From Ornithinimicrobium sp. F0845 (lineage in GTDB: Bacteria > Actinomycetota > Actinomycetes > Actinomycetales > Dermatophilaceae), in assembly GCF_023015765.1 (NCBI RefSeq), contig NZ_JALKAL010000001.1, positions 109,478 through 173,477 on the forward strand: a stretch of 64,000 nt of DNA. Reading direction: 5' to 3'. The notes beneath the pieces were generated by a model. That model was not told the DNA's origin. It saw only the letters and a list, made by a program, of their open reading frames with translations, and ran no database searches. Below are positions 22,425-30,631 of this stretch, in pieces; the first letter of the stretch is position 1; each line of letters starts with the position of its first letter. A program made the translations under genes and the position numbers.

Positions 22425-23128
22425 GTGGCAGCGATCTGCGCAGCCAGGTGCCCGGCGCCGTAGCCGTTGTCGATGTTGACGACGGCCACGCCTGGCGCGC
22501 ACGCGTTGAGCATCGAGAGCAGCGGGGCCAGCCCGTCCAGGGCTGCGCCGTAGCCCACCGAGGTGGGCACGCCCACGACCGGCGCCGAGGCCAGACCCGC
22601 CACGACGCTGGCCAGGGCGCCGTCCATGCCGGCCACCACGACGATGGCCGAGGCCGCTGCGATCTGGTCGACACGGGCCAGGACCCGGTGCAGTCCCGCG
22701 ACCCCCACGTCGACCACGAGCTCGGCCGGCCGGCCGAGGTGCCGGGCCGTCAGCCACGCCTCCCGCGCGACCGGGATGTCCGCGGTCCCGGCACACAGGA
22801 CCAGCACCGTCCCGCCGCTCGGCTCGGGCACGGGGCCCGGCCAGGCGACCATCCGCGCGACCGGGTCGTGGGCGGCCCCGGGGAGCTCACGGCATACTGC
22901 CTGCGCCTGGTCGGTGGACGCGCGGGTGAAGAGGATCGTCCCCAGCGGCTCGTGCCCGTTCGAATGCTGGTGCGCACCCACCTCCCGGGCGATGGCGACC
23001 AGGTGCTCCATCGTCTTGCCCTCGCAGAGCACCGCCTCTGGATAGCCGCGGCGGGCTGCTCGGCCGAAGTCGAACTCGGCGATGCCCTCGAGGCTGGCGG
23101 TCGGCGGTGTGCGGGTCGGGTCAGTCAC
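22418..23128 (-). CDS. larB: Nickel-pincer cofactor carboxylase LarB
   Basis: LarB carboxylates and hydrolyses nicotinic acid adenine dinucleotide to give the dicarboxylate mononucleotide, the first step in making the nickel-pincer nucleotide cofactor of LarA-family enzymes. The 236-residue protein has the N-terminal LarB extension (FDFGRAARRGYPEAVLCEGKT). Its C-terminal AIR-carboxylase-like domain contains GTADIPVAREAW, VVVAGMDGALASVVAGLASAPVVGVPTSVGYG and NIDNGYGAGHLA. Its start overlaps the end of larE by eight bases, so they form a larE-larB operon. A LarA homolog lies 6 kb away. LarC, the nickel-inserting enzyme, is not in this window. Confidence 0.95.
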   Translation of the reverse strand: MTDPTRTPPTASLEGIAEFDFGRAARRGYPEAVLCEGKTMEHLVAIAREVGAHQHSNGHEPLGTILFTRASTDQAQAVCRELPGAAHDPVARMVAWPGPVPEPSGGTVLVLCAGTADIPVAREAWLTARHLGRPAELVVDVGVAGLHRVLARVDQIAAASAIVVVAGMDGALASVVAGLASAPVVGVPTSVGYGAALDGLAPLLSMLNACAPGVAVVNIDNGYGAGHLAAQIAATG

Positions 23129-23990
23129 GGGCGACCAGGGGCAGGGTGAAGGCGCCGGACTGGATGCCGACCAGGTCGAGCGCCACGAAGCGGAATCCGG
23201 CGGCCCGCACGCCGTCGACCAGCGCGGAGCGCACCTCCGGGTCGGCGGCGCGGGCCAGCTCGTGGTCGGTCAGCTCCAGCCGCGCGACGTCGCCGTGGTG
23301 GCGCACCCGGCAGTCGGAGAAGCCCAGCGCGCGCACGGCGGCCTCGGCACGGTCGACCTGCGACAGCTTCTCCGGCGTGACCTCCGTGAAGTGCGGGATC
23401 CGCGAGGCCAGGCACGGCGCCGCGGGCTTGTCCGCGTTGGGCAGGCCGAGCGCCCCGGCCACCGCCCGCACGTCGGCCTTGGTCAGCCTCGCCTCGGCCA
23501 GCGGCCGCAGCACCCGGTGCTCGGTGGCCGCCCGTGCACCCGGTCGGTCCGGCCGGATCGCGTCGTCGGCGTTCTCGCCGTAGCTGATCGCGCTCAACCC
23601 GTACGCCACCGCCACGTCGTCGCCGATGCGGGTGAACAGCTCGTCCTTGCAGTGGAAGCACCGGTCCGGCCCGTTGGCACGGTAGGCGGCCGAGGACCCC
23701 TCGTCCGTGGGCACCTCGACGACGCCCACGCCGATGCCGCGGGCGATGTCGTGCGCCGCCGCACGCTCGGCGGTGGCCAGGCTGGGAGAGATGCCGAGTA
23801 TGGCGACAGTCCGGTCCGCGCCGAGGTGCCGGACGGCGACGGCCAGCAGGGTGGTGGAGTCGACGCCGCCGGAGTAGGCAACCCCCAGCCGGCCCTCGGT
23901 CGGCAGGTGCGCGGCGACCCGCCCGATCAGCGCCTCGACCTCTGGGGAGACCTCCTGGCCCACGTCCGGGACGGGCTGTGTGCCAACCAC
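23121..23990 (-). CDS. larE: Sulfur transferase LarE of nickel-pincer cofactor synthesis
   Basis: LarE converts the dicarboxylate mononucleotide made by LarB into the dithiocarboxylate that coordinates nickel. The 289-residue protein belongs to the PP-loop ATP pyrophosphatases, with SGGVDS at residues 40-45. The motif PCLASRIPHF holds Cys193, the counterpart of the sacrificial sulfur-donating cysteine. A CxxC pair (Cys111 and Cys114, in RCFHCKDELF) is also present, as in many homologues. It overlaps larB by eight bases and lies 10 bases from the end of gnd on the same strand, so gnd-larE-larB may be one operon. Confidence 0.95.
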   Translation of the reverse strand: MVGTQPVPDVGQEVSPEVEALIGRVAAHLPTEGRLGVAYSGGVDSTTLLAVAVRHLGADRTVAILGISPSLATAERAAAHDIARGIGVGVVEVPTDEGSSAAYRANGPDRCFHCKDELFTRIGDDVAVAYGLSAISYGENADDAIRPDRPGARAATEHRVLRPLAEARLTKADVRAVAGALGLPNADKPAAPCLASRIPHFTEVTPEKLSQVDRAEAAVRALGFSDCRVRHHGDVARLELTDHELARAADPEVRSALVDGVRAAGFRFVALDLVGIQSGAFTLPLVARD

Positions 23991-25424
23991 TCAGAGCTCC
24001 AGCTCGCTGCGGTCGCCGGACCACAGCGTGTGGAACGTCCCGGGCCTGTCGATGCGCTGGTAGGTGTGCGCCCCGAAGAAGTCCCGCAGCCCCTGCACCA
24101 AGGATGCGGGCAGCCGCTCGGAGCGCACCGTGTCGTAGTAGGCGAGGGCGGCGCTGAACCCGGGCACGGGCACGCCGGCCGTGGTGGCCACGGCCACCAC
24201 GTGCCGCCACGCGTCCTGGGAGCTGGCCAGCTCGGCCGCCACGCTCGGGGCGGCCAGGAGCGTGGCCAGGTTCGCCCCGGCATACTCCTGCCGGATCCGC
24301 TCCAGCAGCTTGGCCCGGATGATGCACCCGCCGCGCCAGATGCGGGCCACCTCGGAGATGTTGACGTCCCAGCCGTAGGTCTGGCTCGCGGTGCGGATCT
24401 GGTCCAGGCCCTGGGCGTAGGCGACGACCTTCGCCGACCAGAGCGCCCGGCGGACAGCGTCCACGAGCGCCGGCCGGTCCTCGACCGTGATCGCGCGGTC
24501 CGGCCCGGCCAGGCCGCGCGAGGCCTCGCGCAACGCCGTGTGGCCGGAGGTGGAGCGGGCGAAGACGGACTCGGCGATGGTGTTGACCGGCACCCCCAGC
24601 TCGAGGGCGATCTGCACGGTCCAGCGACCGGTGCCCTTCTGCTCGGCCCGGTCCATGATCACCTCGACTAGCGGCGTGCCGTCGACCTCCTGGTCGAGCA
24701 CCTCGGAGGTGATCTCGATGAGGTAGGAGTCCAGGTCGCCGGTGTTCCACTCCCGGAAAACGTCTGAGACCTCCCGGGCAGCCATCCCGGCCGCCGTGAG
24801 GATGTCGTAGGCCTCTGCGATGAACTGCATGTCGGCATACTCGATGCCGTTGTGGACCATCTTGACGAAGTGCCCGGCGCCGTCGGTGCCCATGTAGGCG
24901 CAGCACGGCTCACCGTCCACCTTCGCGGAGATGTCCTCCAGGAGGGGGCCGAGCGCGGCGTAGGACTCCGGGCTGCCGCCGGGCATGATGCTCGGGCCCT
25001 TGAGCGCACCCTCCTCGCCGCCGGAGATGCCGGCGCCGACGAAGTGCAGGCCGACCTCGCGCAGCGCAGCCTCCCGCCGGCGGGTGTCCTCGTAGTGCGC
25101 GTTGCCGCCGTCCACCACGATGTCGCCCTCCTCGAGCAGCGGGATGAGCTGCCCGATCACGGCGTCGGTGCCGGCCCCGGCCTGGACCATGATGATCACC
25201 TTGCGCGGTCGCTCCAGCGCGGCGACGAACTCCTCCAGCGTCGGTGCGGCGACAAAGGTGCCCTCGGCACCGTAGTCGGTGCTGAACACCTCGGTCTTCT
25301 CCACGGTGCGGTTGAAGACGGCGACGGTGTGGCCCCGCGAGGCGAAGTTGCGCGCCAGGTTGGAACCCATCACCGCCAGGCCGATCACGCCTACCTGGGC
25401 TAGAGGGCTGACTGGTGCGGTCAT
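23991..25424 (-). CDS. gnd: 6-phosphogluconate dehydrogenase, decarboxylating
   Basis: Gnd oxidatively decarboxylates 6-phosphogluconate to ribulose 5-phosphate with NADP+. The 477-residue protein is the long, E. coli-like form. It has the N-terminal GLAVMGSNLARNFASRGH dinucleotide fold, with NRT after the second strand expected to bind the NADP phosphate. The catalytic signature GHFVKMVHNGIEYADMQ contains the conserved Lys and His. It is adjacent to larE and divergent from uxaC-uxuB-gntK-larA. Since gluconokinase delivers 6-phosphogluconate, this gene is the natural exit of that pathway into the pentose phosphate route. Confidence 0.96.
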   Translation of the reverse strand: MTAPVSPLAQVGVIGLAVMGSNLARNFASRGHTVAVFNRTVEKTEVFSTDYGAEGTFVAAPTLEEFVAALERPRKVIIMVQAGAGTDAVIGQLIPLLEEGDIVVDGGNAHYEDTRRREAALREVGLHFVGAGISGGEEGALKGPSIMPGGSPESYAALGPLLEDISAKVDGEPCCAYMGTDGAGHFVKMVHNGIEYADMQFIAEAYDILTAAGMAAREVSDVFREWNTGDLDSYLIEITSEVLDQEVDGTPLVEVIMDRAEQKGTGRWTVQIALELGVPVNTIAESVFARSTSGHTALREASRGLAGPDRAITVEDRPALVDAVRRALWSAKVVAYAQGLDQIRTASQTYGWDVNISEVARIWRGGCIIRAKLLERIRQEYAGANLATLLAAPSVAAELASSQDAWRHVVAVATTAGVPVPGFSAALAYYDTVRSERLPASLVQGLRDFFGAHTYQRIDRPGTFHTLWSGDRSELEL

Positions 25425-25512
25425 CGGGCGCCTCCCGGAGCAGGTGATCTGAAGTCTCTAGGCCCACTCTGGCCTGAGTGGGGCAGAAGGACAAGTGGCC
25501 CGCCGCGCCGAG

Positions 25513-25570
25513 CCCCCGGGAAGGGTGACGACAGGCCACCGGGTGCCCGTCACCCTAGACGTCCCGGGGG
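25513..25570 (+). promoter_or_regulatory. Large nested inverted repeat before uxaC
   Basis: CCCCCGGG (25513-25520) pairs with CCCGGGGG (25563-25570), and inside it GGGTGACG (25523-25530) pairs with CGTCACCC (25548-25555). The hairpin sits in the gnd-uxaC divergent spacer, 20 bases before the uxaC start. A further dyad CCCACTC/GAGTGGG at 25463-25482 lies nearer gnd. Operator or leader-RNA roles are both possible. Confidence 0.5.
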
Positions 25571-25590
25571 GAATCGGCTTAGGTGGGTTC

Positions 25591-27015
25591 ATGTCGACCA
25601 ACGTCCTGCACCACGACCGGCTTCTGCCCGCTGACCCGGCGACGCGGCGCATCGCGCGGGAGATCTACGCCGCGGCCAAGGACCTGCCGATCATCAGCCC
25701 GCACGGCCACGTGCCACCGGAGTGGCTGGCTGAGAACACCCCCTTCCGGGACCCGACATCCCTGCTGCTCACGCCGGACCACTACATCTTCCGGATGCTG
25801 CACGCCGCAGGGGTGCCCCTGGTCGAGCTGGGCGTGGGCGGTGCGGAGCTGGACGAGGCGGGCGCCCGCCGCGCCTGGGCGCACCTGTGCCGGCACTGGG
25901 ACCTGTTCCTGGGCACCCCTGTGCGCTACTGGCTGGAGGACGAGCTGGTCGGCATCTTCGGGGTGACCGAGACCCTGTCGGAGGAGAGCGCGGACGCCAG
26001 TTACGACCGGATCGCCGAGGTCATCGCGGGGGCGGACTTCCTCCCCCGCGCGCTCATGGACCGCTTCGGCATCTCGGTGCTGGCGACCACCGACGACCCG
26101 TGCGATGACCTGTCGCACCACGCCCGCCTCGCCGCGGACGACTCCTTCCACCACCGGGTCCTGCCGACCTTCCGGCCGGACAAGTACCTGGAACCGGGCC
26201 GGTCCGACTTCCCCGAGCTGGTCGCCCGCCTCGCCGAGGTCTCCGGCGAGGACACCGGGGAGTATGCCGGGTACCTCCGGGCCCTGGAGGCGCGCCGCCG
26301 CTACTTTGTCGAGCACGGCGCGGTCTCCAGCGACCACAGCCACGCCGACGTCGTGACCCTGACCCTGGACGACGCCGAGGCCAGCCGGATCTACGCGGCC
26401 GCGCTCGCGGGCACCGCCACCGAGGACGAGGCCACCGCACTGCGCCGACACCTGCTGGTCGAGATGGCCCGGATGGCGACCGAGGACGGCCTGGTGATGA
26501 CGCTGCACCCGGGGTCCTACCGCAACCACCACACGCCCACGCTGCAGGCCCACGGCCCGGACACCGGCCACGACATCCCGATCCAGATGGAGTTCACCCG
26601 CGGCCTGCAGCACCTGCTCAGCCGCTTCGGCACCGCGCAGGGTTTCCAGCTGATCCTGTTCACCCTCGACGAGACGGTGTTCAGCCGGGAGATCGCACCG
26701 CTGGCCGGGTTCTACCCGAGCGTTTACGCCGGGGCACCCTGGTGGTTCCTCGATGCGCCCGAGGCGATCGGCCGCTACCGCTCGGCGGTGACTGACACGA
26801 TCGGCTTCTACCGGACCTCCGGGTTCATCGACGACACGCGCGCGTTCTGCTCGATCCCGGCGCGGCACGACATGTCGCGCCGCCTGGACGCGGCCTTCCT
26901 GGCCCGCCTGGTTGCCGACCACCGGGTGCGGGAGGATGACGCACACCGCATCGCCCGGGACCTGGTCACCACCATCCCCACCCGCGCCTTCAAGCTCGCC
27001 GGAGCGGCATCATGA
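25591..27015 (+). CDS. uxaC: Glucuronate isomerase
   Basis: UxaC isomerises D-glucuronate to D-fructuronate (and galacturonate to tagaturonate) in the cytoplasm. The 474-residue protein shows the amidohydrolase-like metal motif HGH at residues 38-40 (ISPHGHVPPEW). Other family segments are TTDDPCDDL, TLHPGSYRNHH, EFTRGLQHLLSRFG and YPSVYAGAPWWFLDAPEA. The start at 25591 is preferred since AGGTGG lies just upstream and the longer frame is not conserved-looking. It overlaps uxuB by four bases (ATGA) and begins a four-gene operon. Confidence 0.95.
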   Translation: MSTNVLHHDRLLPADPATRRIAREIYAAAKDLPIISPHGHVPPEWLAENTPFRDPTSLLLTPDHYIFRMLHAAGVPLVELGVGGAELDEAGARRAWAHLCRHWDLFLGTPVRYWLEDELVGIFGVTETLSEESADASYDRIAEVIAGADFLPRALMDRFGISVLATTDDPCDDLSHHARLAADDSFHHRVLPTFRPDKYLEPGRSDFPELVARLAEVSGEDTGEYAGYLRALEARRRYFVEHGAVSSDHSHADVVTLTLDDAEASRIYAAALAGTATEDEATALRRHLLVEMARMATEDGLVMTLHPGSYRNHHTPTLQAHGPDTGHDIPIQMEFTRGLQHLLSRFGTAQGFQLILFTLDETVFSREIAPLAGFYPSVYAGAPWWFLDAPEAIGRYRSAVTDTIGFYRTSGFIDDTRAFCSIPARHDMSRRLDAAFLARLVADHRVREDDAHRIARDLVTTIPTRAFKLAGAAS

Positions 27016-28460
27016 ACGATCCCTCGCACACCTCACCGGAGGCCCCGGGCGGGGGGTCCGCCCCGCCGCCGGAGTCGGTGCAGCTGCGCCGGAGCGAGCA
27101 TGGGCGCCCGGCTGCCCCCGTGCGGATGGTCCACCTCGGCATCGGCAACTTCTTCCGGGCGCACCAGGCGTGGTTCACCGAGCACTCGGCGGACGCCGCC
27201 GACTGGGGGTATGCCGCCTTCACCGGTCGCACGCCCGACGTGGCCGAGGACCTGGCCACGCAGGAGGACCTCTACACCCTCCTCGTGCGGGAGCCGGACG
27301 GAGACCGCCCGGAGGTGATCAGCTCCCTGAGCGCGACCCACGCCGGTGCGGACGTGGCTGCGCTGCGTGGCTACTTCGCCTCTCCCGAGCTGGCGCTGGT
27401 GACCAGCACGGTGACCGAGGCGGGCTATCGCCGCGCCACCGGTGGTGGGCTCGACCTGACGGACACCGCCGTTGCCGCCGACGTCGAGGCGCTGCGCACC
27501 GACGCCAGCACCGACGACGTGTCCACGACGCCGGGTCGCCTGGTGGCGGGGCTGCTCGCGCGCCGGGCCGCCGGTGCCGGGCCGATCGCCCTCGTGCCCT
27601 GCGACAACGTGCCACACAACGGCGCCATGGTGGGGCGGGTCGTGCGCGACCTGGCCGCCGAGGTCGATGCCACGCTCCTGGACTGGATCGAGGAGAACGT
27701 CGCCGTCGTCACGACGATGGTCGACCGCATCACCCCGCGGGCCACCGAGGAGGACCGCGCGACCGTGGCGGAGCTGCTCGGGGTCGAGGACCGGCAGGTC
27801 GTGGTGACCGAGCCGTTCTCCGAGTGGGTGCTGTCCGGCGAGTTCCCGCGAGGGCGCCCGGAGTGGCCCGGCGCGCAGTTCGTCGACGACGTGAGCAAGC
27901 ACGAGCAGCGCAAGCTGTGGCTGCTCAACGGCTCGCACTCGCTCATGGCCTACGGCGCCTCGATCCTGGGGCATGAGACGGTGTCGTCCGCGATCACCGA
28001 CGACACGGTGCGGGGCTGGGTCGAGGAGTGGTGGGACGTCGCGGCGGCCAACCTGGACGTGGAGGGTGTCGAGGACTACCGCGCGGCACTGGTCGAGCGC
28101 TTCTCCAACCCACGGATCAAGCACCTGCTGGCCCAGATCGCCGCCGATGGCTCCCAGAAGGTGCCGATCCGGTTCGGTCCGGCCCTGGCCGCCGAGGCGG
28201 CCCGGGGATCTGCCACCGGGGCCGCGGTGCCGGTGGGCGCGACCCGGCCGGTGGCGGCCTGGATCGCGCACCTGCACGGGCACGGCGCGCCCGTGACCGA
28301 TGCCCAGCAGGACACGGTCCGCCACCTGGCCTCGGCCGACCCGGCCGAGGCCGTGCGGACCGTGCTCGGCTGGATGGGCATCGAGGAGCCCGGTGGTGGC
28401 CTGGTCGACCAGGTGCTGACGCAGGTGGGCGAGTTCGAGGCTCACCAGGAGGTCTCGTGA
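27012..28460 (+). CDS. uxuB: Fructuronate reductase (mannitol dehydrogenase family)
   Basis: This 482-residue protein is a member of the long-chain polyol dehydrogenase family that includes mannitol dehydrogenase, tagaturonate reductase and D-mannonate oxidoreductase. The N-terminal VHLGIGNFFRAHQAWF is the nucleotide-binding region. The family active-site pattern K-x4-N-x2-H is seen as Lys301, Asn306 and His309 in KLWLLNGSH. Coupling to uxaC upstream and gntK downstream makes NADH-dependent reduction of fructuronate to D-mannonate the likely reaction. Sequence alone cannot exclude mannitol or another polyol. Confidence 0.85.
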   Translation: MNDPSHTSPEAPGGGSAPPPESVQLRRSEHGRPAAPVRMVHLGIGNFFRAHQAWFTEHSADAADWGYAAFTGRTPDVAEDLATQEDLYTLLVREPDGDRPEVISSLSATHAGADVAALRGYFASPELALVTSTVTEAGYRRATGGGLDLTDTAVAADVEALRTDASTDDVSTTPGRLVAGLLARRAAGAGPIALVPCDNVPHNGAMVGRVVRDLAAEVDATLLDWIEENVAVVTTMVDRITPRATEEDRATVAELLGVEDRQVVVTEPFSEWVLSGEFPRGRPEWPGAQFVDDVSKHEQRKLWLLNGSHSLMAYGASILGHETVSSAITDDTVRGWVEEWWDVAAANLDVEGVEDYRAALVERFSNPRIKHLLAQIAADGSQKVPIRFGPALAAEAARGSATGAAVPVGATRPVAAWIAHLHGHGAPVTDAQQDTVRHLASADPAEAVRTVLGWMGIEEPGGGLVDQVLTQVGEFEAHQEVS

Positions 28461-28981
28461 CACAGCACGCGGTGGTCATGGGGGTGTCGGGGTCCGGCAA
28501 GAGCACGATCGCGGTGCTGATCGCCGAGCGGATCGGCTGGGTCTTCGCCGACGCCGACGGCTTCCACCCGACGGCGAACATCGAGAAGATGCGGGCCGGC
28601 ATCCCCCTCACCGACGCCGACCGACGACCCTGGTTGCTGGCCCTGGCGGACTGGATGGCCGATCAGGAGGAGCAGGGCAACTCCACGGTGCTCGCCTGCT
28701 CTGCGCTGCGTCGCAGCTATCGCGACCTGCTCTCCGGGCGGACCGAGGTGGGCTTCATCCACCTGCACGGTCCGGCGGAGCGGGTCGAGGCCCGGATGAG
28801 GGCACGCGACCACTTCATGCCACCCAGCCTGCTGACCTCCCAGTTCGCCACCCTCGAGGAGCTGCAGGAGGACGAGATCGGCGTCGTGCTGGACCTGGAG
28901 CGCACGCCGGAGGAGCTGGTCGACGCCGCCGTGGACTGGCTGCAACGGGGACCCCTGGAGTCCTGCGGCCCGCAGGGCTAG
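28457..28981 (+). CDS. gntK: Gluconokinase
   Basis: This 174-residue kinase phosphorylates D-gluconate to 6-phosphogluconate with ATP. It has the Walker A motif GVSGSGKST at residues 9-17, FADADGFHPTANIEKMRAGIPLTDADR (substrate and metal region) and LACSALRRSYRDLL, all typical of the GntK/IdnK family. The GTG start overlaps the uxuB stop (GTGA). Its presence in a glucuronate operon that lacks mannonate dehydratase is a key hint that mannonate is turned into gluconate. The product feeds Gnd, encoded divergently next door. Confidence 0.93.
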   Translation: MTQHAVVMGVSGSGKSTIAVLIAERIGWVFADADGFHPTANIEKMRAGIPLTDADRRPWLLALADWMADQEEQGNSTVLACSALRRSYRDLLSGRTEVGFIHLHGPAERVEARMRARDHFMPPSLLTSQFATLEELQEDEIGVVLDLERTPEELVDAAVDWLQRGPLESCGPQG

Positions 28982-28990
28982 GTTGGCGAC

Positions 28991-30286
28991 ATGACCTGGT
29001 TCAGCCACGAGGCCAAGCCCATCGACCGCGCGACGATCGAGGAGCTGATCGAGCGGACCCTCACCGAGGCCAAGGACCGGCTCGGCATCACGACATACTC
29101 CCGTGTCCTGCTCCTCCCACCGGACATCACCCGCGCACACGCGGGGGTCGGCTGGATGACCGAGCACTTCTACCACCTGCTCACCGCGCAGGGTGCCGAC
29201 GTCCACCTCATCCCCACGCTCGGCCAGCACGTGCCGCACACCCCCGAGGACAACCGGTGGATGTTCGGGTCCGTGCCGGAGGAGAAGATCCACGTGCACG
29301 ACTGGAAGGACGGGGTGACCAACGTCGGCACGGTGCCCGCCGAGTTCGTCAGGGAGCAGACCGGTGGTGCGGTCGACTGGGAGATGCCGATCGACCTCAA
29401 CACCATGACGGTGACGCAGGACTGGGACCTGATCATCAACATCGGGCACGTGGTGCCCCACGAGGTGCTCGGCTTCGCCAACCACAACAAGAACTACTTC
29501 ATCGGGCTGGGCGGCAAACGCCTGCTCGGCTCCTCCCACATGGCCTCGGCGGTCTACGGCATCGAGAACAACCTGGGCAACCTCATCACGCCGGTGCGGC
29601 ACTGCTTCAACTATGCCGAGGAGCACTTCCTCGGCGATCTCAAGGACGTCTACTTCCAGGTGGTCATGGACTACGACGATCAGGGTCACCTGGTGCACAC
29701 GGGGGTCTATGTCGGGGACGACCTGGACACCTACCTGGACGCCGCGCGGGCGTCCAAGGAGCAGAACATCACCGCCTTCGACGAGCCGATCGACAAGATC
29801 GTCGCGGTCATGCAGGCCGATGAGTTCCGGGCCACCTGGGTGGCCAACAAGGCCGTCTACCGCACCCGCATGGCCATCGCCGACGGCGGCGAGCTGGTGG
29901 TCATCGCGCCCGGTGTGGAGCGGTTCGGCGAGCAGCCCGAGGTGGACGACCTGATCCGCAAGTACGGCTACCTCAGCCAGGCTGAGGTCCTCGACCTCTA
30001 CCAGACAGAGGCCGACATGCAGGACATCCCGCACGGCACCGCCCACCTGGTGCACGGCTCGTCCGAGGGCCGCTTCACGATCACCTATGCGCCTGGCGGG
30101 CTGTCGCGGGAGGACATCGAGTCCGTCGGCTACACCTACCTGGCGCTGGACGAGGCCGTGGAGCGCTACCACCCCGACGTCATGAAGGACGGCTGGAACC
30201 AGCTGCCCGACGGTGAGCGCGTCTTCTACATCTCCACCCCGTCGGCCGGCCTGTGGGCGACCAAGGAGAAGCTCGGCGACCGCTGA
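28991..30286 (+). CDS. LarA-family nickel-pincer racemase/epimerase, predicted mannonate/gluconate 2-epimerase
   Basis: This 431-residue protein belongs to the LarA (lactate racemase) superfamily, which uses the nickel-pincer nucleotide to invert alpha-hydroxy acids. Family features are PPDITRAHAGVGW (Asp45 to Arg48, comparable to the DHTR motif), the histidines in GQHVPHTP, IGHVVPHEVLGFANHNKNYFIGLGGK and SSHM, and Lys176 in GGKRLLG as candidate cofactor lysine. It ends the uxaC-uxuB-gntK operon, nine bases after gntK, with larB and larE nearby. LarA relatives with D-gluconate 2-epimerase activity have been described. With UxuB making D-mannonate and GntK consuming D-gluconate, 2-epimerisation of mannonate is the reaction that closes the gap. 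Lactate racemase remains an alternative. Confidence 0.85.
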   Translation: MTWFSHEAKPIDRATIEELIERTLTEAKDRLGITTYSRVLLLPPDITRAHAGVGWMTEHFYHLLTAQGADVHLIPTLGQHVPHTPEDNRWMFGSVPEEKIHVHDWKDGVTNVGTVPAEFVREQTGGAVDWEMPIDLNTMTVTQDWDLIINIGHVVPHEVLGFANHNKNYFIGLGGKRLLGSSHMASAVYGIENNLGNLITPVRHCFNYAEEHFLGDLKDVYFQVVMDYDDQGHLVHTGVYVGDDLDTYLDAARASKEQNITAFDEPIDKIVAVMQADEFRATWVANKAVYRTRMAIADGGELVVIAPGVERFGEQPEVDDLIRKYGYLSQAEVLDLYQTEADMQDIPHGTAHLVHGSSEGRFTITYAPGGLSREDIESVGYTYLALDEAVERYHPDVMKDGWNQLPDGERVFYISTPSAGLWATKEKLGDR

Positions 30287-30315
30287 CGGACCTGTCGCCG
30301 CACCCGGTCGCGGAA

Positions 30316-30363
30316 ACACTAGATGTTGGGGGTTACATCGGTGTAGTTTCGTGTATATAGTGA
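30316..30363 (+). promoter_or_regulatory. Two NrdR-like boxes and promoter of nrdAB
   Basis: ACACTAGATGTTGGGG (30316-30331) resembles an NrdR box. A second partial box ends in TATATAGTG (30354-30362). Their centres are 32 bases apart, three helical turns, the usual spacing of paired NrdR boxes. TATATA in the second box can act as the -10, so NrdR binding would block transcription. nrdR itself is not in the window. Confidence 0.6.
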
Positions 30364-30364
30364 T

Positions 30365-30575
30365 CGGAGCAGCTGGTTCGGCCGCTCTCGTCCGCGAGAG
30401 GCCGTCGCAAGAGGGAACCCGGTGTGAGTCCGGGACTGCCCCGCAGCGGTAAACGGGAACGACCTTCGCCATGACGCACTGGACCAACCCAGGTCCGGGA
30501 AGCGGCGAACACTAGGAAGCCCGGGACGCGTGTCCTGGACCGCCCGTGAGTCCGAAGACCTGCCAGTGCACTGCC
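30365..30575 (+). ncRNA. Cobalamin (B12) riboswitch
   Basis: The leader contains the conserved core of adenosylcobalamin riboswitches. In order these are GAGGGAACCCGGTGTGAGTC, CGGGACTGCCCCGCAGCGGT with AAACGGGA, a variable arm (GACCTTCGCC to AGGTCCGGGAAGC), CACTAGGAAGCCCGGGA, and the terminal B12-box-like GTGAGTCCGAAGACCTGCC. It precedes nrdA by about 180 bases. In Streptomyces the class I reductase genes nrdABS are likewise repressed by B12 through such a riboswitch while the B12-dependent class II enzyme takes over; the same logic is expected here. Confidence 0.92.
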
Positions 30576-30631
30576 GTCCAGACGACGGCGGTGGTCCGCG
30601 ACCGCGTGGGACGGTGGCAGGACCGGCCCGA

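Noticed and set aside
27012..28460. Mannitol 2-dehydrogenase as the product name
   Set aside because: Family motifs fit, but coupling to uxaC and gntK favours fructuronate reductase; mannitol use has no other support here.
28991..30286. Calling the LarA homolog a plain lactate racemase
   Set aside because: Neighbouring genes make mannonate and consume gluconate, and no lactate genes are present; a sugar-acid epimerase explains the operon better, though the activity is unproven.
30365..30575. Riboswitch controlling the LarA homolog operon
   Set aside because: It lies after that operon's last stop codon and on the same strand directly upstream of nrdA.
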